Positions 37,379 to 47,093 of a DNA stretch of 64,000 nucleotides are shown here, piece by piece; the stretch's first letter is position 1, and every line of letters starts with the position of its first letter. This DNA comes from Bacillota bacterium. GTDB lineage: Bacteria > Bacillota > Sulfobacillia > Sulfobacillales > Sulfobacillaceae. The translations under genes and the position numbers were made by a program. The stretch is from assembly GCA_021784595.1 (NCBI GenBank), contig JAJYHT010000037.1, forward strand, positions 1 through 64,000. Reading direction: 5' to 3'. A model generated the notes under the pieces. That model had not been told where the DNA came from. It did no database searches and saw only the letters and a list, made by a program, of their open reading frames with translations.

Positions 37379-38319
37379 GCACCAATGGCTGCGGTCATCG
37401 GCAACGAGTTCATCCAGTCAGCGTGGGGCAGATTGGGATTGTAATAAAAGAGGGCGCCATGGGTGGGATCCCATCCATTCATGGCCGCCTTGGCCGCCAT
37501 GAAGGCCAAGGCTCCGGGAGATTGCCAAATGGAACCGTTGCTGACCGACTCAAATTGGCCGGGATCTTCAATTACTCCGGAGAGTGTCTTGGGAAACCCT
37601 GGAGCGTTCAAACGATTGATTACCACGGCGGCTACGGCGACTTGACCTACAAACGGTTGATTGCCTGCTTCGGCTTGCACCAAATGGGCCAAGAGCAGGA
37701 TATCGTCTGGGGAAAACTGCGTGACCTGAGGCAGACTGCGATTACTTAAGGCTGCCGCCGCTAGAGGTTGTGGCGCGGGAGAATAGGCAGCATTGGTGAA
37801 TGGCCCCTGGTAGGGAATGATAAGGGACTGGCCTGGCGAGAGCTTGTCCGAAACCAAGCGATTTTCATGCCATAGCAAAAGTAGCGGAACACCATACTTG
37901 TTGGCTATTGTGGCCAACGTATCGCCGGCCTGAACAGTGTAGGTCTGTGGAATCACGAGATTTTGGCCAGCGTAGATAGTGCTAGAGTCTAAATTGTTGG
38001 CCTGTTCAAGGGCTCCCACGCTGATGTGGAATTTGGCAGCGATTGACCATAACGAATCACCCCATTGAATGTGATACAGGTGGCCCACGGGGGCGGAGGA
38101 ACGAACCCACCGCAGGGGCCGGTTTGCTAAGCGTACCGACTGCGGTAATACAAAAGAGGAATCGGTGCTCGCCTTGCTTTGCTGGGCAGGCGAAGCAGGA
38201 GCCGGTGCCGCATTAGACCGGGAAGGCGCTCCCAGACCAATCAATAAGGCGCTAAATCCTAAGGCTAGTTGCCGGTGCCAAGGTTTTGTCTTTTGGAGCC
38301 ACAGCAGAATATCTCGCAA
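37360..38319 (-). CDS. LysM and SleB-type cell wall hydrolase
   Basis: A 319-residue exported protein: signal helix, then two LysM domains (starting YHIQWGDSLWSIAAKFH and YTVQAGDTLATIANKYG) that bind peptidoglycan, and a C-terminal SleB/CwlJ hydrolase domain (AHLVQAEAGNQPFVGQVAVA, A-V-V-I-N-R, FYYNP). Such proteins act in spore cortex lysis or wall turnover. A TTG at 38319 with GGGAGGG upstream is the likely start; GTG 38340 is longer. The protein is normal in length for a LysM-SleB architecture. Confidence 0.9.
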   Translation of the reverse strand: MRDILLWLQKTKPWHRQLALGFSALLIGLGAPSRSNAAPAPASPAQQSKASTDSSFVLPQSVRLANRPLRWVRSSAPVGHLYHIQWGDSLWSIAAKFHISVGALEQANNLDSSTIYAGQNLVIPQTYTVQAGDTLATIANKYGVPLLLLWHENRLVSDKLSPGQSLIIPYQGPFTNAAYSPAPQPLAAAALSNRSLPQVTQFSPDDILLLAHLVQAEAGNQPFVGQVAVAAVVINRLNAPGFPKTLSGVIEDPGQFESVSNGSIWQSPGALAFMAAKAAMNGWDPTHGALFYYNPNLPHADWMNSLPMTAAIGAQVFCR

Positions 38320-38392
38320 CAAAATCCCTCCCGATCTCACAGACTTGTCCTATCTGTATGCAGGTATTCGGGAAAGATTACCTAAAATCGGA

Positions 38393-39526
38393 TCATATGG
38401 CAGAATGCGCCAACCAGCTGATGCCCAAGGCTAACAGTAACGCGGAGGCACCAGTGGCGATAATCGTAGTCCATCCCCATGGCCAGGCCAGACCAGCAAT
38501 TTGAGCGCCCATGGCCAACCCGAGGTATATGGCAGCATTGTTCCATGCCAAAGCGCTACCGCGGGGCTTGAATTGCGACGCCAATGATTTCAACACTGGA
38601 GTGTACGCAGTCCCCAAGGCAAATCCTCCCCACAACAAGGCAGCGGTGGCCATTTGATGAGCAAATGGCGTCAAACCAAGACAAAGCACCTCGAATAGAA
38701 TGCCCCGTCTTATCACGTGCCAAGGGGGCCAACGGTCGGCAGCCGATCCCCAAAGTATGGTGCCGAGGAGGCCACCTAAACCAAAGACGGACATGACCGA
38801 CGCGATTCCCGTTGCCGAGGCATGAAACCGCACGCTCAAATGGGCAGCCAAAAAGGTATACACGATGCTAAATCCAGTAAAAGCAGCAGAAGTCACGCCG
38901 ATGTTTAGAAAAAATGCCGATGGCAGCTTTCCCGTGGAAATGCCATGGGATTTTTTAAAAGGTTGCCATGCCAGGAGTGTCATGGCCATTGAGCAAAGTC
39001 CGAGCGCGACGACAAGCCAAAGCGGGCGTCGCCAATCACTGGATCCCGCGATCAACAACCCGATCGGGACTCCCAAAAAAGTGGCCGACGCAAATCCGGC
39101 CGAAGCGTAACCCATCATGGTTCCTCGGTCACCGACCGGGATCTGGTCTGCCAAGTACGCGTACAGGGCGGGAGTGAAGCCAGCGGCTCCTAGGCCAGTC
39201 AGCACACGTCCAGCGAACAAGACCACATAGCCAGGGGCGGCGGCCGAAAGCGTATCCCCGACCAAGAATGCGGATAAACCCATTATGGCCATAGAACGGC
39301 GCGTCATGCGGTCCAAAATGTAGCCTAGTAGAGGGGATGCGATGGCATAAGCCCAAGAAAAACTGCTCACTAAAGAGGACAGGCCCACTGTGTGAACATG
39401 AAGACTTTTGCCGATGGCTGGCAATAAAGGCGCAATCACATAAAGGTCCAAGCCTATGGTGAAAGTTTGAAAAAAAAACATCGCCGCCATCGCGGGGAAA
39501 GATCCTCCGCCGTGGCGCGAATGCAT
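38393..39526 (-). CDS. Major facilitator superfamily transporter
   Basis: A 377-residue protein with about 12 hydrophobic helices. The MFS loop 2-3 motif appears as G-Y-I-L-D-R-M-T-R-R. Substrate cannot be predicted. ATG 39526 has GGAGGTGG about eight bases upstream. It is divergent from the SpoVK-like gene, with a 286-base gap. Confidence 0.88.
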   Translation of the reverse strand: MHSRHGGGSFPAMAAMFFFQTFTIGLDLYVIAPLLPAIGKSLHVHTVGLSSLVSSFSWAYAIASPLLGYILDRMTRRSMAIMGLSAFLVGDTLSAAAPGYVVLFAGRVLTGLGAAGFTPALYAYLADQIPVGDRGTMMGYASAGFASATFLGVPIGLLIAGSSDWRRPLWLVVALGLCSMAMTLLAWQPFKKSHGISTGKLPSAFFLNIGVTSAAFTGFSIVYTFLAAHLSVRFHASATGIASVMSVFGLGGLLGTILWGSAADRWPPWHVIRRGILFEVLCLGLTPFAHQMATAALLWGGFALGTAYTPVLKSLASQFKPRGSALAWNNAAIYLGLAMGAQIAGLAWPWGWTTIIATGASALLLALGISWLAHSAI

Positions 39527-39812
39527 TTTATTCGCCACCTCCAATCGCCCCCCCTTTGTCGTGCCAGAGATTAGACTGTCCCACAGAGTCCCATTTTGTG
39601 CATGGCGCGCTAAATTTTCAGAGGCGTCAAGACGGTTGATTTAGATGACCCACAACAGCCAGTGGCCCATTTATGGACGGTGGACTCATCTGATGAACCC
39701 GGGCAGTGTGCTCGAGGTTAGAAATCTTAACGTCGCTGCAGAGAATGGACAGGCAGGATTTGCCCTATTGTTCCGTATATTAATTAGCATCCAGCGTGCT
39801 AAAGGAGAGGGC

Positions 39813-40826
39813 ATGATGTCGTCACGCTCAAAGCCATTGATAGAGGAGCCGAAAAGCCCTGAGACGCCTGAGGAAGTGTTTCACTGGGTGCAAGCCGGAC
39901 GAATTAGTTCTGATGCGGCATTACGGCACCTGAATCGGATGGATAATCGGCCAATGGCTCTTACCCTTGGCCGAGATCCGAGCAAAAAAGATGCAATTCT
40001 GACCTCAAAAGAGCGGGCTGACGCAGTCTTGCGCGAACTCGATCAATTAGTGGGGTTGACCGGTGTTAAGGTGCTGGTCCGCGAAATGCGGGCGTTTGTT
40101 GAAGTGCAACAACGGCGCGCCGACTTTCATTTGCCTCAGGATCCGCAGATGCTTCATATGGTGTTTCAAGGAGCGCCGGGGACGGGAAAAACTACCGTGG
40201 CGCGTCTTTTAGGCCAATTGTTCGCAGCCCTCGGCGTACTGCCCAAAGGACATTTAGTGGAAGTGGAGCGGGCCGATCTCGTGGGGGAATATATTGGACA
40301 TACCGCTCAAAAGACACGCGATGTCATCAAACGTGCCTTGGGCGGGATTATGTTTATTGACGAAGCGTACTCTTTGGCTCGTGGAGGGGAAAAGGATTTT
40401 GGCAAAGAGGCGATCGATACCTTAGTGAAGGCGATGGAGGACTATCGAGGAGAATTTCTATTAATACTCGCTGGATATCCCCAAGAAATGGCATGGTTTT
40501 TGTCGACCAATCCAGGACTGTTATCGCGCTTCCCCATTCACTTGGAATTCCCCAACTATAATGCGCAGGAATTGTTGGCCATTGCACGTTTGATGTTGGC
40601 GGCGGGGCAATACACGATGACCAGAGATGCAGAACAAGGATTTTTAAAATATCTCGAAGAGCAGCAGGGACATTGGCATACTAATGCGGGAAATGCGCGC
40701 ATGATACGTAATTTCTTAGAACATGCCATCCGTCGCCAAGCCGTAAGGCTGGCAGACCACTTGGACCGCGTGACACGACAGGAGTTGATTCAATTAACCT
40801 GGGCTGATCTCGAAGGGGGGCTTTAG
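39813..40826 (+). CDS. spoVK: SpoVK/CbbX-type AAA+ ATPase
   Basis: A 337-residue ATPase related to SpoVK (spore coat maturation) and CbbX (Rubisco activase). The N-terminal 80 residues are variable; Walker A GAPGTGKTTVARLLG and Walker B GIMFIDEAYSLARGG stand in the middle, and a C-terminal helical lid ends the chain. ATG 39813/39816 follow AAAGGAGAGG. The neighbours (GTPase, YnbB) reproduce the Bacillus spoVK-hflX-ynbB order, which supports SpoVK rather than CbbX. The 286-base gap upstream shows only a TATATT (39776) box. Confidence 0.87.
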   Translation: MMSSRSKPLIEEPKSPETPEEVFHWVQAGRISSDAALRHLNRMDNRPMALTLGRDPSKKDAILTSKERADAVLRELDQLVGLTGVKVLVREMRAFVEVQQRRADFHLPQDPQMLHMVFQGAPGTGKTTVARLLGQLFAALGVLPKGHLVEVERADLVGEYIGHTAQKTRDVIKRALGGIMFIDEAYSLARGGEKDFGKEAIDTLVKAMEDYRGEFLLILAGYPQEMAWFLSTNPGLLSRFPIHLEFPNYNAQELLAIARLMLAAGQYTMTRDAEQGFLKYLEEQQGHWHTNAGNARMIRNFLEHAIRRQAVRLADHLDRVTRQELIQLTWADLEGGL

Positions 40827-41432
40827 TTGGAAGCCCTGGTAATAGGACGGCCCAACAGCGGCAAGTCATTATTTATGGTGAATTTTGTCGCTTATTTAGG
40901 ATTGAAAGAACTTCGATTAGAGGCGTTAGACGAGGATGGGATGGCCAGACGCCAGCGTATTCCGTTTGACCAGGCGCGTCGCCAATTGGTTTCCCATGTA
41001 GCGCATAAAACCACCAACTTGCAAAGTATTCAAGTGGACATTGTGACAGGCCGATCCCATCGCATCTTGACCTTGACGGATAGTGTGGGATTAACGGATG
41101 AAATTCATCAGGCAAGCCATATTCGCCGTTCAATGGCGCTAACATTGCAGCAGTTGAGTCAAAAGCCGCTGGTGCTACACATGATGGATGCCTCGGCGGG
41201 GGGACTTCCATGGATGAATGCGTTGAGCTTGGTCGACGATGAAGTGGCTCGTTATGCGGGCGGGACGTGTCCCTATGTGATTCTGGCAAACAAAATGGAT
41301 TGTGAAACGGCGAAACATGGGTTGGACCGCATCCGAGAGCGCTTTCGCGGCTATCCCGTCATTCCCATATCGGCATTGACACGCAGAGGCTTTCGTGACG
41401 TGAAAGGATATATTTTACGTCACTGGGGGTGA
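40827..41432 (+). CDS. Small Ras-like GTPase in the hflX position
   Basis: A 201-residue single-domain P-loop GTPase: G1 GRPNSGKS (residues 7-14), G3 DSVGL, G4 NKMD, G5 SAL. No N-terminal HflX domain, KH domain or membrane segment is visible. It occupies the place of hflX between spoVK and ynbB, starts with TTG directly after the spoVK stop and ends inside the next frame. The partner is unknown; it may be a shortened derivative of HflX or an unrelated GTPase. Confidence 0.8.
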   Translation: MEALVIGRPNSGKSLFMVNFVAYLGLKELRLEALDEDGMARRQRIPFDQARRQLVSHVAHKTTNLQSIQVDIVTGRSHRILTLTDSVGLTDEIHQASHIRRSMALTLQQLSQKPLVLHMMDASAGGLPWMNALSLVDDEVARYAGGTCPYVILANKMDCETAKHGLDRIRERFRGYPVIPISALTRRGFRDVKGYILRHWG

Positions 41433-41509
41433 GGATCTGGGTTGCTACCGCTACTTTCTGGCTCTTACCTGGTGTATCATGGTGCGCGACACCAAAGGAG
41501 CGAGAGATA

Positions 41510-42712
41510 GTGATTCCATCGCATCAGATCTTACTGGAACAAGTGCGGCCTATTTGGATCAGCGTGGAGGATATCGTTGAACATAATGTTGAACGTACGC
41601 TAAAAGCTTTTACGCACTCGGGCTTGTCGACTGCGGATTTAATGGGGACGACAGGCTATGGGTACGATGACCGTGGCCGTGCCATATTGGATACCATTGT
41701 GGCCCAGATAATGGGCTCGGAGAATGCCCTCGTGCGCTCGCAGTGGGTTTCTGGAACGCATGCGTTGAACACCGTACTACAGGCTTTGGCGCCTCAGATG
41801 CGCACTCTGTGGATTGCTTCGGGTCCGGTATATGACACCATGGAGACTGTGTTGTTTGACCGATCCCATCCGTTAAGCTTGGCTTCTCGTTCGGTGGCCA
41901 TTGCATATATGAAGCAAGATGTTGCAGGAAAGCCTCTGTGGGATGGGGAAAGTGCGCCTGACGCAGTCTATATTCAGCGGTCGCGCGGATATCAATTTCG
42001 GGATTCCTGGGGTCGCGCCGAGATTGAACCCCTCATTGACCAAGCTCATCGTCGGGGAGCGCTTGTGGTGGTGGACAACTGCTATGGCGAGTTTACCGAC
42101 CAGTCCGAGCCCGGTGATTGGGGAGCGGACTTGACGGTTGGCAGTTTAATGAAGAACCCCGGTGCTGGGATTGTTCCCACCGGCGCCTACGTAGCCGGTA
42201 CCTCAGCCCTCTGCCGTTTAGTGGCGGACCAATTGTTTGCTCCCGGCATTGGCAGTGAGGTAGGACCATCAGGCCCCTATCAACGCCTTATCGCCCAAGG
42301 ATGGTTTATGGCGCCACATATCGTAGGGGAAGCCGTGATGGGAGCAATTTACGCGAGTGCTCTCTTTGAAGCTGCGGGGTTTAAGGTTAACCCGGGACCT
42401 ATGACGCCCCGAAATGATATTGTTACGGCAATCCAAATGCACAGCGCACGTCAGGTAGAGATTTTTTGCGCGGCGATTCAAAAACATTCTCCGGTGGACG
42501 CCATGGCTGCCCCGACGCCATGGGCCATGCCCGGCTATGAGGATCCGATCATTATGGCGGCGGGCGGATTTGTTTCAGGAGCGTCTCTAGAGCTATCGGC
42601 CGACGCGCCCATGCGAGCGCCCTACTGGGTATATTTGCAAGGGGGGCTGAATCGTTGGCACACCATTATCGCGGCGCGGGCGGCGCTTGAAGCGCTAATA
42701 GCTGCGGATTAG
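41510..42712 (+). CDS. ynbB: YnbB family PLP-dependent enzyme (methionine gamma-lyase-like)
   Basis: A 400-residue PLP enzyme of the YnbB/aluminium resistance family (cystathionine beta-lyase fold). Signature segments: GTTGYGYDDRGR, ALVRSQWVSGTHA, and the PLP lysine in GSLMKNPGAGIVPTGAY. Reaction unverified in most members. GTG 41510 with AAAGGAG upstream is preferred to the in-frame 41429 start. Its end overlaps lexA (convergent) by 18 bases. Confidence 0.9.
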   Translation: MIPSHQILLEQVRPIWISVEDIVEHNVERTLKAFTHSGLSTADLMGTTGYGYDDRGRAILDTIVAQIMGSENALVRSQWVSGTHALNTVLQALAPQMRTLWIASGPVYDTMETVLFDRSHPLSLASRSVAIAYMKQDVAGKPLWDGESAPDAVYIQRSRGYQFRDSWGRAEIEPLIDQAHRRGALVVVDNCYGEFTDQSEPGDWGADLTVGSLMKNPGAGIVPTGAYVAGTSALCRLVADQLFAPGIGSEVGPSGPYQRLIAQGWFMAPHIVGEAVMGAIYASALFEAAGFKVNPGPMTPRNDIVTAIQMHSARQVEIFCAAIQKHSPVDAMAAPTPWAMPGYEDPIIMAAGGFVSGASLELSADAPMRAPYWVYLQGGLNRWHTIIAARAALEALIAAD

Positions 42713-43291
42713 GCCCACTACTCGGCCGATTACGGTAATGTCAGGGTCTTCAATGGGCTCGTAATTGGGGTTGGCGGGAATGAGCCGAAGTCTGCCGCCA
42801 GAACGATCAAGATATTTGACGGTGGCATCGTCACCAATCAGCGCGATGACGATCTCCCCGCTGTCCACGGTACTGGTTGATTGCACCGCGACGAGATCGT
42901 CTTCCCGAATACCGGCATCAATCATGGAGTCGCCAACCACGCGCAATAAAAAGTCTGCCTTCAAGTGAAACAAAGATACCGGTATTTGCCATTGATCTTC
43001 GATTTGCTCGGTTGCCAAGATGGGTTGCCCAGCGGTGATTTTGCCAATGACGGGCACTGTGCTGGACTCATGGCCGGTGCCACTAAGGGACCACGCTCGC
43101 CGTTTCATGGGAGGATGAGAAATGAAGCCTTGTGATTCTAAAATCTTTAGGTATCGCGCTACGCTGGCCGTTGAGCGCAAGCCAACGGCTGCCCCAATTT
43201 CTCGTACAGAAGGTGGATAACCATTTCTTCCTAAATACTGCTGGATGAATTCCATAATACTCTTCTGCCGGTCTCCTGCCGGATTGGCCAT
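42695..43291 (-). CDS. lexA: LexA repressor (SOS regulator)
   Basis: A 198-residue repressor-protease. The winged helix (residues 1-65) has the PPSVREIGAAVGLRSTASV recognition helix; the cleavage bond Ala87-Gly88 sits in GKITAGQPI; catalytic Ser122 (GDSM) and Lys159 are both present. It is cut on RecA activation. ATG 43291 has GGAGG six bases before it. The 60-base divergent gap to the CPBP gene would hold its operator, but no GAAC-N4-GTTC box is seen; the palindrome CCATATGG (43325-43332) is the only clear dyad. Confidence 0.95.
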   Translation of the reverse strand: MANPAGDRQKSIMEFIQQYLGRNGYPPSVREIGAAVGLRSTASVARYLKILESQGFISHPPMKRRAWSLSGTGHESSTVPVIGKITAGQPILATEQIEDQWQIPVSLFHLKADFLLRVVGDSMIDAGIREDDLVAVQSTSTVDSGEIVIALIGDDATVKYLDRSGGRLRLIPANPNYEPIEDPDITVIGRVVGLIRSY

Positions 43292-43318
43292 TGGGATCCT
43301 CCATATCTTTTGGAATAT

Positions 43319-43327
43319 ATTGTACCA
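43319..43327 (-). promoter_or_regulatory. lexA extended -10 box
   Basis: On the minus strand TGGTACAAT is an extended -10 element (TG-n-TACAAT) about 28 bases before the lexA ATG. It overlaps the divergent CPBP promoter region and the CCATATGG palindrome, so shared control by LexA is possible. No clear -35. Confidence 0.5.
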
Positions 43328-43351
43328 TATGGGTAGAGAGGAATGAAGCAT

Positions 43352-44329
43352 ATGCGGCCATTCGCCGCCTTATCTGGATTCTTAGGGGCACTTGCGGCAG
43401 GATGGGCGTTGGCCGCGTCACATGATTCCTTAGTGCTGTTGTTAGCAGGATTTTTTTGGATTATTGGGTTTGGCTTGTACGGGCTGTTCTGGACAAATCC
43501 TTTATGGGCCGCCCTGACAACCTTAATCTTGGGATTGGGGATATTATGGTTTCCGCACCACGCGCTATCGATGACGGATGCACTATTAGCCGTAGCTACA
43601 GCTTTGATAGGGGCGATTGCAGCCCATCTCTCTCATCCCCGACAGTCCGCTGGCCTGATGTGGTCAGACGGTTTGTGGGCGGTGGCGCTATTTGTGCTGG
43701 CATCCGTAGACATATCGGTTACTCAAGTGGGCATTTCAATGGCGTTAACCAAAAATCTTGCAGTTTTGGTGGCAGTTTACCTGCTGACACCCGCTATCGA
43801 GGCGGCAATCATGTTGTTAATTTTGGAACACGCACACGTCGTTAGGGATTTTGTGCGAGAAAACTATGCTCGGGTCGCGCTGTCCCAAGTGACAATGGGT
43901 GTGGCCGTCGGGACTGGGCTAGCCGCTATGATGGGAGTGATTGTCGCTTTAGAGGAAGCGCTAGCCCATATTCGGGTGCGTTCCAACAACCCCTTTATTT
44001 TCGCTGCGGGATTAAATCCTCATACCGTGGCGGCGACTATTTTGGTAGCGATAGCGGTGGTGGTGGTGGCGCCTATTACTGAAGAAGCGTTGTTTCGCGG
44101 CATTCTCTTTGGGGGATTCCTTACACGCCTGCCTTATTGGGTGGCAACCATTATTTCAGCTCTGTTGTTCGGCGCCGCGCATATGGATCTCACCCTGTTG
44201 CTGCCGTTGACTTTGGCAGGGTTGGCGCTAAATGCGGTATATCGGCAAAATCGCTCTTTAGTGCCTTCAACGGTGGCGCACGCGACGCTAAATGGGCTGT
44301 CCGTCATGTTGGCGTTATTTGTACGGTGA
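43352..44329 (+). CDS. CPBP family intramembrane metalloprotease
   Basis: A 325-residue polytopic membrane protein with the CPBP/CAAX-protease signature EEALFRGILFGGFL around residue 244 (EExxxR) and a following helix with AAHMD. Members cleave prenylated or membrane substrates, or act in bacteriocin immunity. ATG 43352 has GAGAGG ten bases upstream; ATG 43343 is too close. Divergent from lexA. Confidence 0.88.
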   Translation: MRPFAALSGFLGALAAGWALAASHDSLVLLLAGFFWIIGFGLYGLFWTNPLWAALTTLILGLGILWFPHHALSMTDALLAVATALIGAIAAHLSHPRQSAGLMWSDGLWAVALFVLASVDISVTQVGISMALTKNLAVLVAVYLLTPAIEAAIMLLILEHAHVVRDFVRENYARVALSQVTMGVAVGTGLAAMMGVIVALEEALAHIRVRSNNPFIFAAGLNPHTVAATILVAIAVVVVAPITEEALFRGILFGGFLTRLPYWVATIISALLFGAAHMDLTLLLPLTLAGLALNAVYRQNRSLVPSTVAHATLNGLSVMLALFVR

Positions 44330-44426
44330 AAAATCCACCCGTCTAGAAATGAAAATTGTGATGCGCGAAGAAACTTGCCGTGGTAAACTAATGTTGACTG
44401 CAATTATTGTGAAGGGGGGCCGCGTC

Positions 44427-45566
44427 ATGGAGTTCGAATTAACGGCAGAACAATTAGAACTGCGTGAGTGGGCACACGGATTTGCCGAGAAAGAAATTCG
44501 CCCGGTGGCGGCATACTATGACGAGCATGAGGAAATGCCCTGGGATGTGCTAAAGAAAGCAGCTAAAATCGGCCTCTTGGCTTACGCAATACCCGAGACT
44601 TATGGCGGTAGCGGTGTATCGAGTTTATTGACGAGCCTGGTCGTAGCTGAGGAGCTTTTTTGGGGATGCGCAGGCATTGCGACAGCCATGGGGGGTATTG
44701 GTCTGGCCTCGCTGCCGATTTTGGAAATGGGCTCTGATGAGCAAAAACAGCAATGGCTGCCGTTGTTTACAGACCCTGACCAGCCACGCATGGGAGCCAT
44801 GTGCCTTACTGAACCAGAGGCTGGGTCGGATGTGGTGAATATGTCCACCAAGGCGGTCCGCGAAGGGGACGAGTATATCATTAACGGGACTAAGACCTTC
44901 ATCACCAATGGTGGAATTGCAGATGTCTATGTGGTATTCGCCAAAACCGATCCTGCTGGCGGTTATACAGGAGTGTCAGCTTTTGTGATGGATGGTAAGA
45001 CCGAAGGAATCAGCTCCAGCAAGAAATTCAAAAAATTAGGCTTGCGGGCCAGCCACACTGCGGAAGTCCGTTTTGACAACGTGCGGGTTTCAGCTCAGAA
45101 CCGGCTGGGCCCAGAAAATATGGCATTTATTGGTGCGATGAAAATGTTAGAGCATTCTCGGCCTAGTGTCGCTATAGCGGCAGTCGGGGTGGCGCGGGCA
45201 GCCTATGAATACGCCTTGCAATATTCCAAGGAGCGTGTGCAGTTTGGCAAGCCAATTTACCATAATCAAGCAATTTCTTTTAGCTTGGCTGACATGCTCA
45301 CCAAAATCGACTCTGGTCGACTTTTGGCCTATCGCGCAGCATGGCTGGCTGACAATCAAAAGTCATGCAATTTGGAAGGATCGATGGCTAAGGCATTTTG
45401 TGGCGACATGGCCATGGATGTTGCCACTCAAGCGGTGCAGATCTTAGGCGGGTACGGGTATATGCGGGAATATCCCGTGGAGAAATGGTTCCGCGATGCC
45501 AAGATCATGTCCATTTATGAGGGAACTTCCCAAATTCAAAAACGGGTTATGACCCGAATTATGTGA
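44427..45566 (+). CDS. Acyl-CoA dehydrogenase
   Basis: A 379-residue flavoenzyme for the first step of fatty acid beta-oxidation. Typical motifs: CLTEPEAGSDVVNMST, FITNGG, RVQFGKPIYHNQAI, and YEGTSQIQ with the catalytic Glu. ATG 44427 is preceded by GAAGGGGGG. It is the first of three genes (dehydrogenase, SCP2 carrier, thiolase) that together suggest fatty-acid or branched-acid oxidation. Confidence 0.93.
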   Translation: MEFELTAEQLELREWAHGFAEKEIRPVAAYYDEHEEMPWDVLKKAAKIGLLAYAIPETYGGSGVSSLLTSLVVAEELFWGCAGIATAMGGIGLASLPILEMGSDEQKQQWLPLFTDPDQPRMGAMCLTEPEAGSDVVNMSTKAVREGDEYIINGTKTFITNGGIADVYVVFAKTDPAGGYTGVSAFVMDGKTEGISSSKKFKKLGLRASHTAEVRFDNVRVSAQNRLGPENMAFIGAMKMLEHSRPSVAIAAVGVARAAYEYALQYSKERVQFGKPIYHNQAISFSLADMLTKIDSGRLLAYRAAWLADNQKSCNLEGSMAKAFCGDMAMDVATQAVQILGGYGYMREYPVEKWFRDAKIMSIYEGTSQIQKRVMTRIM

Positions 45567-45597
45567 TTGCAACTAACCAAAAAGGAGTGTGGGATAT

Positions 45598-45921
45598 ATG
45601 TCCAGTCAGGAAGTGTTTGCCGAACTCGGTCAGCGACTGGCTCAAAAGCCAGCGTCGGCTTTGGCCTCCGCGCAAGGGGTTTATCAATTTTCGCTAAACG
45701 GCAATGATGCGGCAGAATATTACATTGCTGTAACTGGTGAAGGTGCGACTGTTCATGAGGGGAAGGCGGACGCAGCGGGTGTCACGATTAGTATGACCGC
45801 GGATAATTTCAAAGAGTTGGCTGCAGGACGGCTAAACCCCATGAGTGCCTTTATGGGCGGAAAATTAACCGTAACTGGCGACATGAGTATGGCGCTCAAG
45901 CTGCAAACCTTAATCAGTTAA
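45598..45921 (+). CDS. SCP2 sterol/lipid-binding domain protein
   Basis: A 107-residue single-domain SCP2 protein, thought to bind acyl-CoA or other lipids. The end reads LTVTGDMSMALKLQTL, the characteristic G-x-x-x-x-x-G-D-x-x-x-A-x-K-L motif. ATG 45598 follows AAAAAGGAG. It lies between dehydrogenase and thiolase, so it may hand acyl-CoA between them. Confidence 0.9.
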   Translation: MSSQEVFAELGQRLAQKPASALASAQGVYQFSLNGNDAAEYYIAVTGEGATVHEGKADAAGVTISMTADNFKELAAGRLNPMSAFMGGKLTVTGDMSMALKLQTLIS

Positions 45922-45940
45922 GACAGCAGAGGAGGTATTT

Positions 45941-47083
45941 ATGACACAAGCATATATCGTGGATGGACTCCGCACGCCATTTGGCCGCAGAAACGGGGGT
46001 CTTTCCCAAGTGCGGCCTGACGATTTGGCGGCCCATGCATTGCGGTCGTTGGTGGAACGTACCAAGGTGGAACCCATAGAGGTAGAGGATGTTCGGCTGG
46101 GCTGTGTTACCCAAGTTGGCGAACAAGGATACAATATCGGGCGATTAGCTCCCCTGATCGCTGGGTTTCCGGTTGAGGTCCCCGGTGTGTCGGTCAACCG
46201 TATGTGCGGATCCAGTCTAGAGACTATCAATCAGTCGGCTCAAGCTATTATGGCTGGCGTGCACGACATAATGATCGCTGCAGGTGTGGAATCGATGTCC
46301 CGGGTTCCTATGGGTTCCGACGGGTCAAGTTTTAGTGATGAGCTGGTAAGTCGGTACAACATTGTACCTCAGGGAATTTCCGCGGAAATGATCGCTGAAA
46401 AGTGGCATCTCGGACGCCAAGCGCTCGATAGTTTTTCCTTGCAAAGCCACCAAAGAGCGCTTAAGGCTCAGGCAGAAGGCTATTTTGACAAAGAAATAGT
46501 AGCGGTGCAAGCGCCGCAAGCTGATGGAACGGTGCGCACGGTCACTATGGACGAAGGACCGCGTGCTGACACTACGTTGGAAAAAATGGCGACTCTGCGC
46601 ACTGTATTCAAACCCGACGGGGTAGTCACGGCAGCCAACTCAAGCCAGATCACGGACGGGGCATCGGCTCTCCTGCTAGCGTCGGAAACGGCCCTAAAGA
46701 AGTATGATTGGAAGCCTCGGGCCCGCATTGTGGCCATGACTGTGGTCGGCGTCGACCCAGTTATTATGTTGACGGGGCCCATACCGGCTACGTCTCGGGT
46801 ATTGCAAAAGGCAGGACTAAAACTGTCCGATATCGATGTCGTGGAAATCAACGAAGCGTTTGCTTCGGTCGTACTGGCCTGGGGAGAAGAATACCATCCC
46901 GATTGGACGCGGGTGAATCCCCACGGCGGAGCGATAGCATTAGGACATCCTTTAGGGGCTTCGGGCGGTCGATTGGTGCTGACCGCGCTAAACCATTTGG
47001 AACAAGAGGGCGGACGCTACGGACTGATCACGATGTGCATTGGTTGGGGCATGGCGATTGCCACTATTATCGAACGTCTTTAA
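45941..47083 (+). CDS. Acetyl-CoA acetyltransferase (thiolase)
   Basis: A 380-residue thiolase. The nucleophilic Cys lies in VNRMCGSSLETIN, the catalytic His in GGAIALGHPLGASGGR, and the second Cys near the end in CIGWG. The usual GGG after that Cys reads GWG. AGAGGAGG lies before the ATG. Closes the beta-oxidation trio, followed by a strong terminator. Confidence 0.93.
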   Translation: MTQAYIVDGLRTPFGRRNGGLSQVRPDDLAAHALRSLVERTKVEPIEVEDVRLGCVTQVGEQGYNIGRLAPLIAGFPVEVPGVSVNRMCGSSLETINQSAQAIMAGVHDIMIAAGVESMSRVPMGSDGSSFSDELVSRYNIVPQGISAEMIAEKWHLGRQALDSFSLQSHQRALKAQAEGYFDKEIVAVQAPQADGTVRTVTMDEGPRADTTLEKMATLRTVFKPDGVVTAANSSQITDGASALLLASETALKKYDWKPRARIVAMTVVGVDPVIMLTGPIPATSRVLQKAGLKLSDIDVVEINEAFASVVLAWGEEYHPDWTRVNPHGGAIALGHPLGASGGRLVLTALNHLEQEGGRYGLITMCIGWGMAIATIIERL

Positions 47084-47093
47084 TCTCCTCGGC

